From Polyodon spathula (taxonomy: Eukaryota > Chordata > Actinopteri > Acipenseriformes > Polyodontidae), in NCBI RefSeq assembly GCF_017654505.1, contig NC_054535.1, forward strand, positions 43,954,164 to 44,018,163: 64,000 nt of DNA, in the 5' to 3' direction. Every line of letters begins with the position of its first letter. The stretch's first letter is position 1. The notes below the pieces were generated by a model that saw nothing but the letters and a program-made list of their open reading frames with translations, was not told the origin of the DNA and searched no databases. Of this stretch, positions 37,742 to 50,119 are shown piece by piece. The position numbers were made by a program, and so were the translations under genes.

Positions 37742-37777
37742 GGAATTGTTGTAACGCCACTTTTACTGCTACTTTTT
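37742..37777 (+). CDS. slc10a7: SLC10A7 coding exon (36-nt microexon)
   Basis: A 36-nt exon of exactly 12 codons, phase 0 at both ends, reading GIVVTPLLLLLF. This matches a hydrophobic transmembrane stretch of vertebrate SLC10A7, near residues 146-157 in human numbering. The acceptor is a pyrimidine tract ending in CAG at 37739-37741; the donor is gtaagt from 37778. SLC10A7 belongs to the bile-acid/sodium symporter (SBF) fold family. It is a multi-pass membrane protein of the secretory pathway and plasma membrane; family knowledge links it to calcium homeostasis, glycosaminoglycan biosynthesis and skeletal development rather than to proven bile-acid transport. The call rests on continuity with the next exon, which resumes in phase 0 with LGSSSS, as in the known protein. 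The exon before it, expected to end near AFGSFL, was not found upstream. Confidence 0.88.
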
Positions 37778-40243
<2,466 letters not shown>

Positions 40244-40644
40244 CCCCATGTGTTGCTACAACTGTTTAAATAACGTACCTGTAATTTTTCATTGTTAACA
40301 CCCTGACAACTTCTTACACTTTTTAAAGTCTCTTTCAAAGCTCTTTTGAAAATAGCGGCTCTAGTGCACTGATATTGTAGGGATTATTGTCCGCATTGTC
40401 AAACCGGTAACATGAACCGATCCATGATGTGGTACAGAACGGAAAAGCCACAGCACTTATATAAAAAAAAAAAAAAAAAAAAAAGAAAGGACAGCTCTCA
40501 AACCCCAGTGCACTAGAGCGGACATTTTGAAATTAGCTTTGAAACAGACTTTTAAAGTTATAAGTGTAAAAAGTTCTCAGGATGTTAACAATGAAGAGAA
40601 TAATTACAGGTATGTTATTTAAACAGTTGTAGCAACACATGGGG
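40244..40644. mobile_element. Foldback MITE with arms of about 128 bp
   Basis: The left arm 40244-40372 (ccccatgtgttgctacaact ... gctctagtgcactg) is repeated as reverse complement at 40519-40644 (cagtgcactagagc ... agttgtagcaacacatgggg). The first 24 bases of the arms match perfectly; overall similarity is high with a few small indels. The 146-nt centre contains an A-run near 40460-40483. No ORF. Non-autonomous DNA element in the SLC10A7 intron; flanking duplication not identified. Confidence 0.85.
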
Positions 40645-40877
40645 ACGTATAACTATATATTTTTCGGAACCCCGCTATTACTCTTTAAATGTATATTTTT
40701 TATGAATATTAGTTACACAGTTTATATGATTACACAATTGTGTCAGTATGCAACATTTATTAAAATGCATTTGCAAGTTTACCTGCACTGGTTTCTATGG
40801 CATGGGCAACCTGTTAATGTCTGCAGGACTCACTGGAGAGCATCAGTCATCACGGAGGTGGAATCAAGGATATAAGA

Positions 40878-41680
40878 TACAAGATTCAGAACTGGGCAGA
40901 CACATGGCAAATTACATTTAGTAAAGAAAAGTGTAAGGTACTGCACGCAGGAAATAAAAATATGCATTACAAATATCATATGGGAAATACTGAAATTGAA
41001 GAAGGAATCTATGAGAAAGGCCTAGAAGTTTTTATTGACTCAGAAATGTCTTTATCTAGACAATGTGGGGAAGCTATAAAAAAGGCCAACAAGATGCTCG
41101 GATATATTATATTATGAAAAGTGTTGAATTTAAATCAAGGGAATTAATGTTAAAACTGTACAATGCATTAGTAAGACCTCATCTTGAATGTTGGGTTCTG
41201 TTCTGGTCACCTCGCTACAAAAATGATATTGCTGCTCTAAAAAGAGTGGCCAGAATTATTCCGGGTTTAAAAGGCATGTCATATGCAGACAGGCTAAAAG
41301 AAGTGAATCTATTTAGTCTTGAACAAAGAAGACTACGCTGCGACCTAATTCAAGCATTCAAAATTCTAAAAGGTATTGACAATGTCGACCCAAGGGACTT
41401 TTTCGACCTGAAAAAAGAAACAAGGACCAGGGGTCACAAATGGAGATTAGACAGAGGGGCATTCAGAACAGAAAATAGGAGGCACTTTTTACACAGAGAA
41501 TCATGAGGGTCTGGAATCAACTCCCCAGTAATGTTGCTGAAGCTGACACCCTGGGATCCTTCGAGAAGCTGCTTGATGAGATTATGAGATTAATAAATAA
41601 GCTACTAACAACCAAACGAGCAAGATGGGCCGAATGGCCTCCTCTCGTTTGTAAACTTCCTTATGTTCTTATGTTCTAAT
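40878..41680 (+). mobile_element. CR1-type LINE, 5'-truncated 3' fragment (copy A)
   Basis: Homologous to the 3' part of the LINE at 58590-61487, starting at the ORF2 segment KIQNWADTWQ and running through KKANKMLGYI, MLKLYNALVRPHL, IIPGLKGMSYADRLKE and GHKWRLDRGAFRTENRRHF to the 3' untranslated tail gatgggccgaatggcctcct, ending in the direct repeat ttatgttcttatgttct. Short 3' tandem repeats instead of poly-A are typical of CR1. The copy is broken: an insertion after LGYI and missing bases elsewhere shift the frame. 5' truncation is normal for reverse-transcribed LINEs. Confidence 0.88.
41063..41506 (+). pseudogene. CR1 LINE ORF2 C-terminal fragment (copy A)
   Basis: A 147-aa open frame; from about codon 15 it matches the C-terminal domain after the reverse transcriptase in copy B (SVEFKSRELMLKLYNALVRP onward). 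Frame is lost after ENRRHF, where copy B keeps an extra base. Confidence 0.85.
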
Positions 41681-42270
41681 AAGGGGTGGAGATAAACACA
41701 GTTACAATGAGGGCTTCTTCAAAATTCTCTGAAGATTGCCAACTAGAAGGCTACCTATGAACAAGCATCAATTGTTATGAGAGGAAACAGTCTACTTGAG
41801 ACTTTTGTGGAGCTGCATTGGCAGAACAGCTTATACCTCAACATCACATTTCTAAGCCCTGTCTTCTGAACACTGGGTTGCAACATGACAGCTAGAAGAA
41901 ATGGTGACTGCCACAGCTGACATATTCCCTATCCTTTTGGCATGTCTTCTCCTTTCTGGACACCTGATTGATTCTGACAGACTATATTGGATATTTCATC
42001 TGAAAGAGAATTTTTTGATTAAATGTTAATGAGCAAGAATTTCTCAGTGCTTTTATTATAGTCCACCAGTTATGAACATTTTTCAAAGTAACACACCCAA
42101 ATCCGCTGTTTGCAATGAATTAATAATACAATCTTGTCACAGCACTATCATTCATGCATTCTTTAATCAGTGTGGTTTAAACAGGCTTTTCATGAAAGGA
42201 AGTTTAAAGATAAGAAATGATGACTTATCTGGCATCATAAGATCTTTGTAGAGTGGCTATTGACTATATC

Positions 42271-42351
<81 letters not shown>

Positions 42352-42654
42352 TGAAGAAGAAACTTTTTTTTTCCAATTTTTTTTTTAAATCACTCTTTAT
42401 ACTCAATCACCCTGACTTTGTCACTTAAAATAATGTATTTTTAGTGGTTTGCAAATGCTACGAAACACAAAAAGGCACTTCTGCACATTATCCATGTATA
42501 TATGTGTATGTGTGTGTATTCAAATACAAAAATCAGATGTTCGCATTTGCTACAGATGGCAAAAATACCTTGTGCTTATTTAGCAGAATTTACATGACAG
42601 TTTGAAAAAATGGCAAATTATAAAGAGCTCCATGTGATATGTGAGATTAACATA
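41681..42654 (+). other. SLC10A7 intron segment with (TA)n
   Basis: Non-coding, with a TA-rich microsatellite at about 42262-42343. No gene recognised. Confidence 0.6.
42262..42343. repeat. (TA)n microsatellite
   Basis: About 80 nt of near-perfect TA repeats, 300 bp upstream of a Tc1 element. Confidence 0.95.
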
Positions 42655-44142
42655 TAGTGCCTTGCAAAAGTATTCAAACTCTCACAGTTTTCACATTTTG
42701 TTGCTTTAAAGCTTGCAGTCATGACATTTTGAAGTAGGAATTATTTGTTATATACACAACCTACTCCACACATTCAAAGCAAAAACAAAAAGAAAGAAGT
42801 AAATAGATAATTAATATGAAATAAAAATGGAAAAGTCATGATTGCGTAAGTATTCAAACCCTTTGCTGTGGCAAACCTAAATTAATTCAGGTGGACAAAA
42901 TGACCTTAACGAGCCACACAATTAGTTGAATGGCCTCTGTCTGTGTGCAATATTATTGGTTCTCATGATTTTAGAATAAAAACACCTGTCTCTGTGAGGT
43001 TCCTTGGTCAGGTAGTGAATGTCAAGCAAAGATTTAACCATGAAGACCAAGGAGCTTTCAAAGCAAGTCAGGGATAAAGTCATTGAAAAGCACAGATCAG
43101 GAGAAGGGTACAAAAAAATACTGAAGTCTCTGAATATCCCTGTGAGCACAGTCTACTCAATCATCAAGAAGTGGAAGGTGCATTGTACCACCCAGACACT
43201 GCCTAGATCAGGCTTTCCCTCCAAACTGAGCGGCCGGGCAAGGAGGAAACTGGTGAGGGATGCCACTGTGAGGCCAACGACAACTTTGAAAGAGCTAGAG
43301 TTCAGTGGCTGAGATGGAAGAAAATGTGAATCAGTCAACAATATCCAGAACACTTCACAAAAGTAGCCTGTATGGCAGGGTGGCAAGAAGGAAGCCATTA
43401 CTAAAAATAAGTGATCCTGCTAAAATGTGGCAAAATTGTTTTGGTCAGACTAGACCAAATTGGAGCATTACGTTTGGCGCAGACCCAACACAGCATATCT
43501 CCCAGTCAACACCAACCCTACAGTCAAGCACGGTGGTGGCAGCATCATGCTGTGGGGATGCTTCTCCTCAGCAGGGACTGGAAAGCTTATTAGGATTGAA
43601 GGACAATTGGTGGAGCAAAGTACAGACAAATACTAGAGGAAAACCTGTTTCAGTCTGCTAAAGACTTAAAACTGGGGTGAAAATTCACCTTTCAGCAGGA
43701 CAATGATCCCCAAGCACAAGGCCAAAGCTACACTGGAGTGGCTTAAGAATAATAACCCTATTGAGAATCTCTGGAAAGACTTGAAAACTGCTCTCCATAA
43801 GCAATCCCCAAGCATCTTGAGAGAGCTGGGCACAAATTGCACCAAGCCAGTGTGCAAAGTTGGTAGAGACTTACCCAAATAGACTTGCGGCAATAATTGC
43901 TGCCAAAGGTGCTTCCACCAAATATTGAGTTGACGAGTCTGAATACTTATGCAATCAATATATTTAAGTTTTCTCTGTTTAGTTTTTGCTGACATTCACT
44001 GTAACTTATCTTACCCTTAGAAGTCTTCAGTTTAAGCATTCAAGTTTTTAATAAAATATTAAGTTTTAAAAAATGTGTATGCGTCATTTTGTAATTTCAC
44101 AAAATGGGACAGCATAGGAAGGGTCTGAATACTTTTGCAAGG

Positions 44143-44147
<5 letters not shown>
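42655..44147 (+). mobile_element. Tc1-like transposon (TAGTGCCTTGCAAAAGTATTC ends)
   Basis: The terminal inverted repeats agtgccttgcaaaagtattc at 42656 and gaatacttttgcaaggcact near 44127-44146 match exactly over 20 bases. About 1.49 kb, in the same orientation as the next Tc1 element. The 3' end runs straight into (TA)n, as expected for TA-targeted insertion. The transposase inside is broken. Confidence 0.9.
43019..43890 (+). pseudogene. Tc1 transposase, broken
   Basis: N-terminal paired-type DNA-binding region MKTKELSKQVRDKVIEKHRS ... STVYSIIKKWK is intact to about 43310. After a frame change come NQSTISRTLHKSSLYGRVAR and, further on, [20 protein letters not shown] near 43528-43588. FQQDNDP follows near 43693, then a frameshift. 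A deletion between LEWLKNN and NPIENLW near 43753 removes the usual [11 protein letters not shown] segment. Several frame breaks; non-functional. Confidence 0.85.

Positions 44148-44223
<76 letters not shown>
44148..44223. repeat. (TA)n(CA)n microsatellite between two Tc1 elements
   Basis: Fills the whole gap between the 3' end of one Tc1 element and the 5' end of the next. Confidence 0.95.
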
Positions 44224-44225
<2 letters not shown>

Positions 44226-45707
44226 GTGCCTATAGAAAGTCTACACCCCCTTTCAAAATGTTCACCTTTGTTGCCTTATAGCCTGGAATTAAAATGCATT
44301 TTTTTTTCATTTATTGACACTTCCTACCCCACAACTTCCAAGTGAAAAAAAAATTTCTAGAAATTTGTAGAAAATTAATTAAAAAGAAAAACTGAAATAG
44401 CTTGGTTGGATAAGTGTCCACCCTCCTTAAAATAGCAATCCTAAATTAGCTCAGGTTTAACCAATTGCCTTCAAAATCACATACCAAGTTAAATGGCCTC
44501 CACCTGTGTTAAATTGTAGTGACTCACATGATTTCAGGGTAAATGCAGCAGGTACTGTAGGTTCTCTCTGCTGGGTAGTGCGTTTCAGAGCAAAGACTCG
44601 ACCATGAGCACCAAGATGCTTTCAAAAGAACTCCGCGACAAAGTTGTTGAAAGGCACAGATCAGGGGATGTATAAAAAAGGCCTTGAATATCCCTTGGAG
44701 CACAGTAAAGACAATTATTAAGAAGTGGAAGGTGTATGGCACCACCAAGACCCTGCCTAGATCAGGCCGTCCCTCCAAACTGGATGACTGAGCAAAGGAG
44801 ACTGATCAGAAAGGCTACCAAGAGGCCAGTGGCAACTTTGCTAGAGCTACAGGCTTTTATGGCCAAGACTAGTCAAAGTGTGCATGTGACAACAATATAC
44901 CAAGCACTCCACAAATCTGGCCTGTATGATAGGATGGCAAGAAGGATGCCATTACTCAAGAAAGCCCATCTTGAATTCCGTTTGAAGTATGCAAAAAAAC
45001 ACTCAGTGGATTCTGTAGCCATGCGGCAAAAAGTTTTGTGGGCTGACGAAACTAATATGGAACTTTTTGGCCTAAATGCAAAGTGTTATGTTTGGCGCAA
45101 ACCCAACACAGCGCATCACCCAAAGAACACCATCCCTAATGTGAAGCATGGTGGTGGCAGCATCATGTTATGGGGATGTTTCTCATCGGCAGGGACTGGG
45201 GCACTTGTCAGGATAGAAGGGAAAATGAATGGAGCAAAGTACAGAGAAATCCTTAAGGAAAACCTGCTGCCCTCTGCAAGAAAGCTGAAACTGAGATGGA
45301 AGTTCACCTTTCAACGTGACGACCCAAAGCACCCAGCCAAAGCTACATTGGAGTGGCTAAGGAACAAAAAGGTAAATGTCCTTGAGTGGCCCAGTCAGAG
45401 CCCAGACCTAAATCCAGTCGAAAATTTGTGGCAAAGTTGGTAGAGACTTATCCCAACAGACTCACAGCTGTAATTGCTGCCAAAGGTGCTTCCAACAAGT
45501 ATTAACTCTGGGGGTGGAGACTTATCCAATTATGATCTTTCAGTTTTGCATTTTTAATATATCATTTTTTTCTCAATAAAACCTTTTTTCCCCTTAACAG
45601 TGTGGAGTATGGTGTGTAGATATGTGGAAAAAAATCCTCATTTAAATGCACTGACACAACAAAAAGTGAAAAAAGTTCAAGGGGGTGTAGACTTTCTATA
45701 GGCACTG
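44224..45707 (+). mobile_element. Tc1-like transposon (CAGTGCCTATAGAAAGTCTAC ends)
   Basis: The terminal repeats cagtgcctatagaaagtcta (44224) and tagactttctataggcactg (to 45707) are perfect complements, extending into caccccctt on both sides. The 3' flank is TA; the 5' flank is CA inside the (CA)n tract, so the TA duplication has been altered. About 1.48 kb. A different family from its neighbour but with a related transposase. Confidence 0.92.
44604..45430 (+). pseudogene. Tc1 transposase, catalytic core kept but ends damaged
   Basis: The N-terminus MSTKMLSKELRDKVVERHRS is followed by a small deletion and stop near 44673. The main open frame (44736-45443, 235 aa) holds [12 protein letters not shown] (first Asp, residue 104), [21 protein letters not shown] (second Asp, residue 195) and [12 protein letters not shown] (Glu, residue 229). 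One codon is missing in the usual DNDPKH motif, so the Asp-Glu spacing is 33 instead of 34. After ENLWQ a deletion joins directly to [20 protein letters not shown] in another frame, near 45430-45500. The catalytic acids survive, but both ends are broken. Confidence 0.9.
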
Positions 45708-46075
45708 TATATGAACACAGCAGCTCCTGAGCCTTTATTTAAAGGTTTTAGACAGCAAAAAGTAAACAAACCAGATTATGTGCACGCACACATAGTGATC
45801 TCTATGGAAAGCCATCTGGGACAAAAACACGTTGTGCTGCTTGTGAGTCAATCTTATGGGACAAAAAAAGACGAACGTGTTATTCTGAAATGCCTCACTT
45901 AAACAGTACCCATCTTCCTGAAAATGTTGTGTAGTGATTTTTATATAGACTGTATATATGATATAGATTTTGTTGCAACTTTCTTTTATGTGGAATGTAA
46001 TAAACGAGAACCAAAATGGTGAGTTTTTTTCCCCTTCACTTTACAACGCCATTTCCACATTTTTGTTTTATTTCA
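45708..46075 (+). other. SLC10A7 intron segment, nothing recognised
   Basis: Short stretch between Tc1 and the LTR-related fragment; no gene recognised. Confidence 0.55.
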
Positions 46076-46320
46076 AGTGTTTAACCCTTTGTGGTCCATT
46101 TATTCAGCGCCTGTTGGGCGCATCAGGTCTAATTTATTTTCACAGTTCTGGAGCTGTCGCCAGGGGCCAGCAAGAAACCGGACAACACTGCACCTTTGTC
46201 ACAAATATAAACCTGTATCACCCAGCATGAGCACTGCTGTGTGCACCCAGGACCGGTGACCGTGTTGGTTATGGTTTATTGGATATGCGGAGCACAAAGA
46301 GAGCTTTGTTATTTTTGGGT
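46076..46320. mobile_element. Fragment related to the solo LTR at 3182-3888
   Basis: 46148-46275 follows the LTR interval 3574-3680 word by word: ctggagctgtcgccaggggccagc vs ctgggagctgtcactaaaggccagc; accggacaacactgcacc vs cccggacagcactgcact; then a taaac-ctgtatca(cc) and gagcactg step. The preceding ttaaccctttgtggtcc (46080-46096) is a TTAA-starting word like a DNA-transposon end, so two repeats may be joined here. Divergent and without ORF. Confidence 0.55.
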
Positions 46321-47288
46321 ACAGGTACCCTTTAGTAATGTAAAAACAGTAATATATCACGGCTGGTATTAAAAAAACAACACACCATTGAATTATTTCA
46401 CTGCAACTGTTAATTCTGTTTGCTGCAGAAAGAATAAGGCATCAATACTGGCAATACAAAAGTTGTAAAGTAGGCTAATGTAACAATAACATTAATGTCT
46501 AATAACAAGCGTCTTCCAGCATTAGAACCGAAGACTTTGAGTTTCAGAAGTTAAAGCTCAGTAACAGAGTCAGTTTACATTTTTAACTTTGATGGGTAAA
46601 AGATAGAAAAGATCCTGCTGTTGATTTTTCTAGTCGAACCCATCTGAAAGCTTGCAAATGCCATTTGTCTGCAGGTTAACAGAAAGAGTAGATATGGAGA
46701 GGTTGAATTATTTAAACTCCCACAACACATGCACTTTTGCTTTTCAAGCATGAGTTATAATTTAATTAGAAAGTTCTGCTGCATAGCTGGCTATTTAAAT
46801 ATTAAAATGTTCCGCTGATCACTTTCGATTAGCCAATTCCTAAAGATGTCAGTAGGATTTTTTTTCATGTTCCAGAAGTTGCGCTTGAAATTGTTTGTTG
46901 ATGCAAAGGGGACTGTGGCAATTGCGCTCATCCATTAGAAGCAACAGAGGAGTCAAACTTAAGGGAGGATTAATGAACATGTCTCGGTGACAGCTCGCAG
47001 AGAGTTCTGGCACGATTAGGACCTGATTTAGAAGCTCGTACTCTCATTAAGGGCTGCCTTTTGGAAGTCGCACTAAAAATGTTTAAATTCCCCAGCGGTG
47101 GATTTGTGGGGCAGGAAGGCTTGAAAGCCCAGGGGGCAGTTCTCAGTCTCTGCATGCCACTCTGCTGTCACGTTGATTCTGTGATGCCCTGTTTGGTTCA
47201 GGAGGCTTTTGATCACAACTTGTTGTATTTGTTTGTTTTTGTTTTTATCTTTTAATGTTCTTTTCTGTGCTGTTTTTTCTCTTTCCAG
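46321..47288 (+). other. SLC10A7 intron just upstream of the 166-nt exon
   Basis: No gene. The interval 46850-47170 is higher in GC and complexity than its surroundings, without repeat signature; candidate conserved non-coding element by appearance only. Confidence 0.45.
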
Positions 47289-47454
47289 ATTGTCCGCAGG
47301 TTCATTAAGGACTGGCTAGAGAGGAACAAACCTCCTTACGGTGCTATCAGCAGCTGTGTGCTCCTTATGATTATCTACACAACATTCTGTGACACTTTCT
47401 CAAACCCACATATCGACTTGGATAAGTTCAGTCTGATCATAGTGGTGTTCATCA
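47289..47454 (+). CDS. slc10a7: SLC10A7 coding exon
   Basis: A 166-nt exon giving 55 codons plus one base (ends in phase 1). It starts [18 protein letters not shown], continues through [16 protein letters not shown] and ends [11 protein letters not shown]. It corresponds to roughly residues 186-240 of SLC10A7: a basic cytosolic linker, a transmembrane helix, then the conserved FCDTFSNP segment. The acceptor is ctttccag ending at 47288; the donor is gtaagt at 47455. The 7.7-kb intron before it contains a foldback MITE, a LINE fragment, two Tc1 transposons and an LTR-related fragment. No stop or indel is seen. Confidence 0.95.
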
Positions 47455-48134
47455 GTAAGTCTGGATACCCTGTTAATAATAAACCCTTTAATAATCCAGA
47501 GTTCTGGACTGCTTCACGTCCCTTGTTCAATGTCTCTAGTTAATCACAGGTGGTGAAATCTAAAAATGATCCATAGCCACAAGGCCCATCCTTAATTATA
47601 GGTCTGCTTTAATTTAGTACAGACTTATATTTATCCCTTCATGCATTATAGCAATCTGTTAGTATCAGAATCACAAAAAGAAACTGATAGCTTAAGAAGA
47701 CATCATTTATACTATTTTAACCCAACAATAGGCTGCATGGTGTAATGAACTCTCTCCGGTAGTTGACTGAGCAGCTTCACATAAAGAGGTTCATGTCTGC
47801 TTCACTCGTGGCTTTTGAAGTGGCCTGATAATATTAATTTGTAATGATGATTATCACCACCCTAATGACTAAAACTGCATGTGGTTGTCTAAAGGTGATT
47901 TTTTTTTGTGTGTGTTGTTTTTTGTTTTTTGTTTTTTGTGTGTGCAGTGCATATATAGGAAAAAGGGTTAGTTCTGTCTGCATTCATCTCTCTTTGTATA
48001 CAGTAATTTGTTAGCATAAGAGGAAAGCTTTCCACCGACTATATAATATCTATCTATCTATCTATCTTAGAGGAACCGGGAAAATCCGGAACTGGGTACC
48101 CACCGTGAAAAATACCCGGTTACCCGGATCTTTT

Positions 48135-48256
<122 letters not shown>

Positions 48257-48694
48257 TTAAGTGCATGATACATATTTAAATACTATATATATAGTACACA
48301 TACATTTAGTCCCTTCAGATCTGTAGACTTGTGTAACCTTTTTCAGTACTGGAAACATCGAAATAATAATAATAATAATTAATAAATGCTAATCATAATT
48401 AATTAATAAATAAATAAATGCCTTTATTCCTCATTTCTTGTAAAGACCCCGACATATCTGAATTTTGTTCATCGCGATTTTCTTTTGAAACTTCTCCAAT
48501 CACATGAAAATAATTTGTTATTTTCCTCATCTTGGTTTGACAAGTTTTCAAACTGTCTGGAAACGAGTAGCCATCGCACTGATAAATCAGTGAAATTGGA
48601 CAGGGTATGGGATTTGTAGATTTTAATGTGTGACTAACAGTGGGCAGTGGACACCAATAAACTACATTCCCAGAGTACATAACGATGAGATTTT

Positions 48695-48697
<3 letters not shown>

Positions 48698-48737
<40 letters not shown>
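48698..48737. repeat. Poly-T run (about 40 nt)
   Basis: Uninterrupted T tract; could be the complement of a retroposon tail, but no retroposon body is recognised. Confidence 0.9.
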
Positions 48738-48741
<4 letters not shown>

Positions 48742-49208
48742 AATGTTTTATACTGTCAGCTTAAAAAAAAAAGTTAACCTTCAGGAATTTCTAGTGGCAC
48801 ACGTGCGTCTAAATAAAAATGTAAATTCGCACAAGCAATTTTTTTGTCGTGTGTGCGACCGAATAAGTCGCACTGTAGAGCCCTGTTGTTATGTTGTTTT
48901 GTTTCCGTTTTAGTTCCTGAGAAGAGTGGTCGCCGCTGTTATTATTATTGAGGTGTACTTGCCGCTGTGTGTTATTTTTTTCTGTAAAACATTGATATCC
49001 TGTCAGTTAAGAAAAGGCTTCATGCAAAAGCTTGTTTTAACATCTGTTACATCTGCCAGAGACCCACGCTTACAACTGTATTGTCATGTTTTCTACAGTT
49101 TCTTTAAATTCTCAAATTAATAAATCGAAACCCTGGTAGTAAAGAGAGACGCGGGTATCGTTGGGTAATTTAAAACCCGGGTTTTACCCATGTTTTTGGG
49201 TACCTGTG

Positions 49209-49212
<4 letters not shown>

Positions 49213-49296
<84 letters not shown>
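49213..49296. repeat. (TA)n microsatellite
   Basis: About 83 nt of TA repeats. Open frames of alternating Tyr-Ile across it are artefacts. Confidence 0.95.
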
Positions 49297-49300
<4 letters not shown>

Positions 49301-49821
49301 TGGTGTGCCAAACAGGAAATTATATCCATTTTGGATGTATACATTTCTGTCTGTCTGTCTATGTTTGATGATTTTATAGCATTTGTCAGGATTATAAATT
49401 TACATTGAATAAAATAAGTGTTCTTACCAAGTTTTCTGCAGAGTGGGTTCAACAGTACCATAATGAGTGTAATAGCAGCGCATTTCAAATTTTTAACACT
49501 GAAGAAGGCACTGTTCACACTGTTACAACACTTTTGACTGAACACACATGTTAGCAACATGGTCAAACTGCTATGTGTTTGATTTATGCTTTTATATGTT
49601 TTATTGCTTTGCAGGGAAGTTTTTCCACAGCAGCGCTAAGTGTCCACCCTGTTCCTTTATATACCTGTAAATTGTTTTCTGGAATACTTAACAGTATAAT
49701 GTTTATTCAGGGTTTTGTGTGTGTGTGTGTGTTTGTACAAAAACAACTTGTCTTCACAGATGTGTGCATCATGTTGTGTTCTCCCACTACAGTCCTTAAC
49801 AATTATGTTTTTGTCTTTCAG

Positions 49822-49873
49822 TATTTTTCATCCAGCTCAGCTTCATGCTTTTAACATTCGTCTTCTCTACAGG
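49822..49873 (+). CDS. slc10a7: SLC10A7 coding exon
   Basis: A 52-nt exon entered in phase 1 and left in phase 2. With the preceding A it reads [17 protein letters not shown], the transmembrane helix that in human reads [16 protein letters not shown]. The acceptor is tctttcag ending at 49821; the donor is gtaagt at 49874. The donor is chosen because it is the only GT that joins in frame to the next exon. The junction codon becomes Gly, where human has Arg, a mild difference worth checking against fish orthologues. Confidence 0.92.
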
Positions 49874-50045
49874 GTAAGTATTGCTGTTGCTATTGTGTAC
49901 TTTGTATTTCCTCACACTGGGTTTTTGAAGGAGTTTGTTCCGAGTCTTTATGTTTCCCTTATCCCCTTGTTCTGTTCTTTAATAGCAAGATTGACGCTTT
50001 CCAGGCTGAACTAAACCACCAGGTATTTTTTCTTTTCTCTTGCAG

Positions 50046-50119
50046 GAAACAATCAGGATTCACTCCTGCAGACACAGTGGCAATTATGTTTTGCGCTACA
50101 CACAAGTCTCTCACTTTAG
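50046..50119 (+). CDS. slc10a7: SLC10A7 coding exon
   Basis: A 74-nt exon entered in phase 2 and left in phase 1. It reads [20 protein letters not shown] then SLTLG, the highly conserved SLC10A7 segment that precedes GIPML in the known protein. The acceptor is ttgcag ending at 50045; the donor is gtaggt at 50120. The intron separating it from the previous exon is only 172 nt, in contrast to the long introns elsewhere. The next exon, expected to encode GIPMLKIVF, was not found before the end of the window, so the following intron is at least 13.9 kb. Confidence 0.94.

Noticed and set aside
49161..49566. Open frames of alternating Tyr-Ile on both strands across (TA)n tracts (also at 48067-48273, 55655-55846 and 63487-63802)
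   Set aside because: Microsatellite translation artefacts; TA repeats lack stops in some frames.
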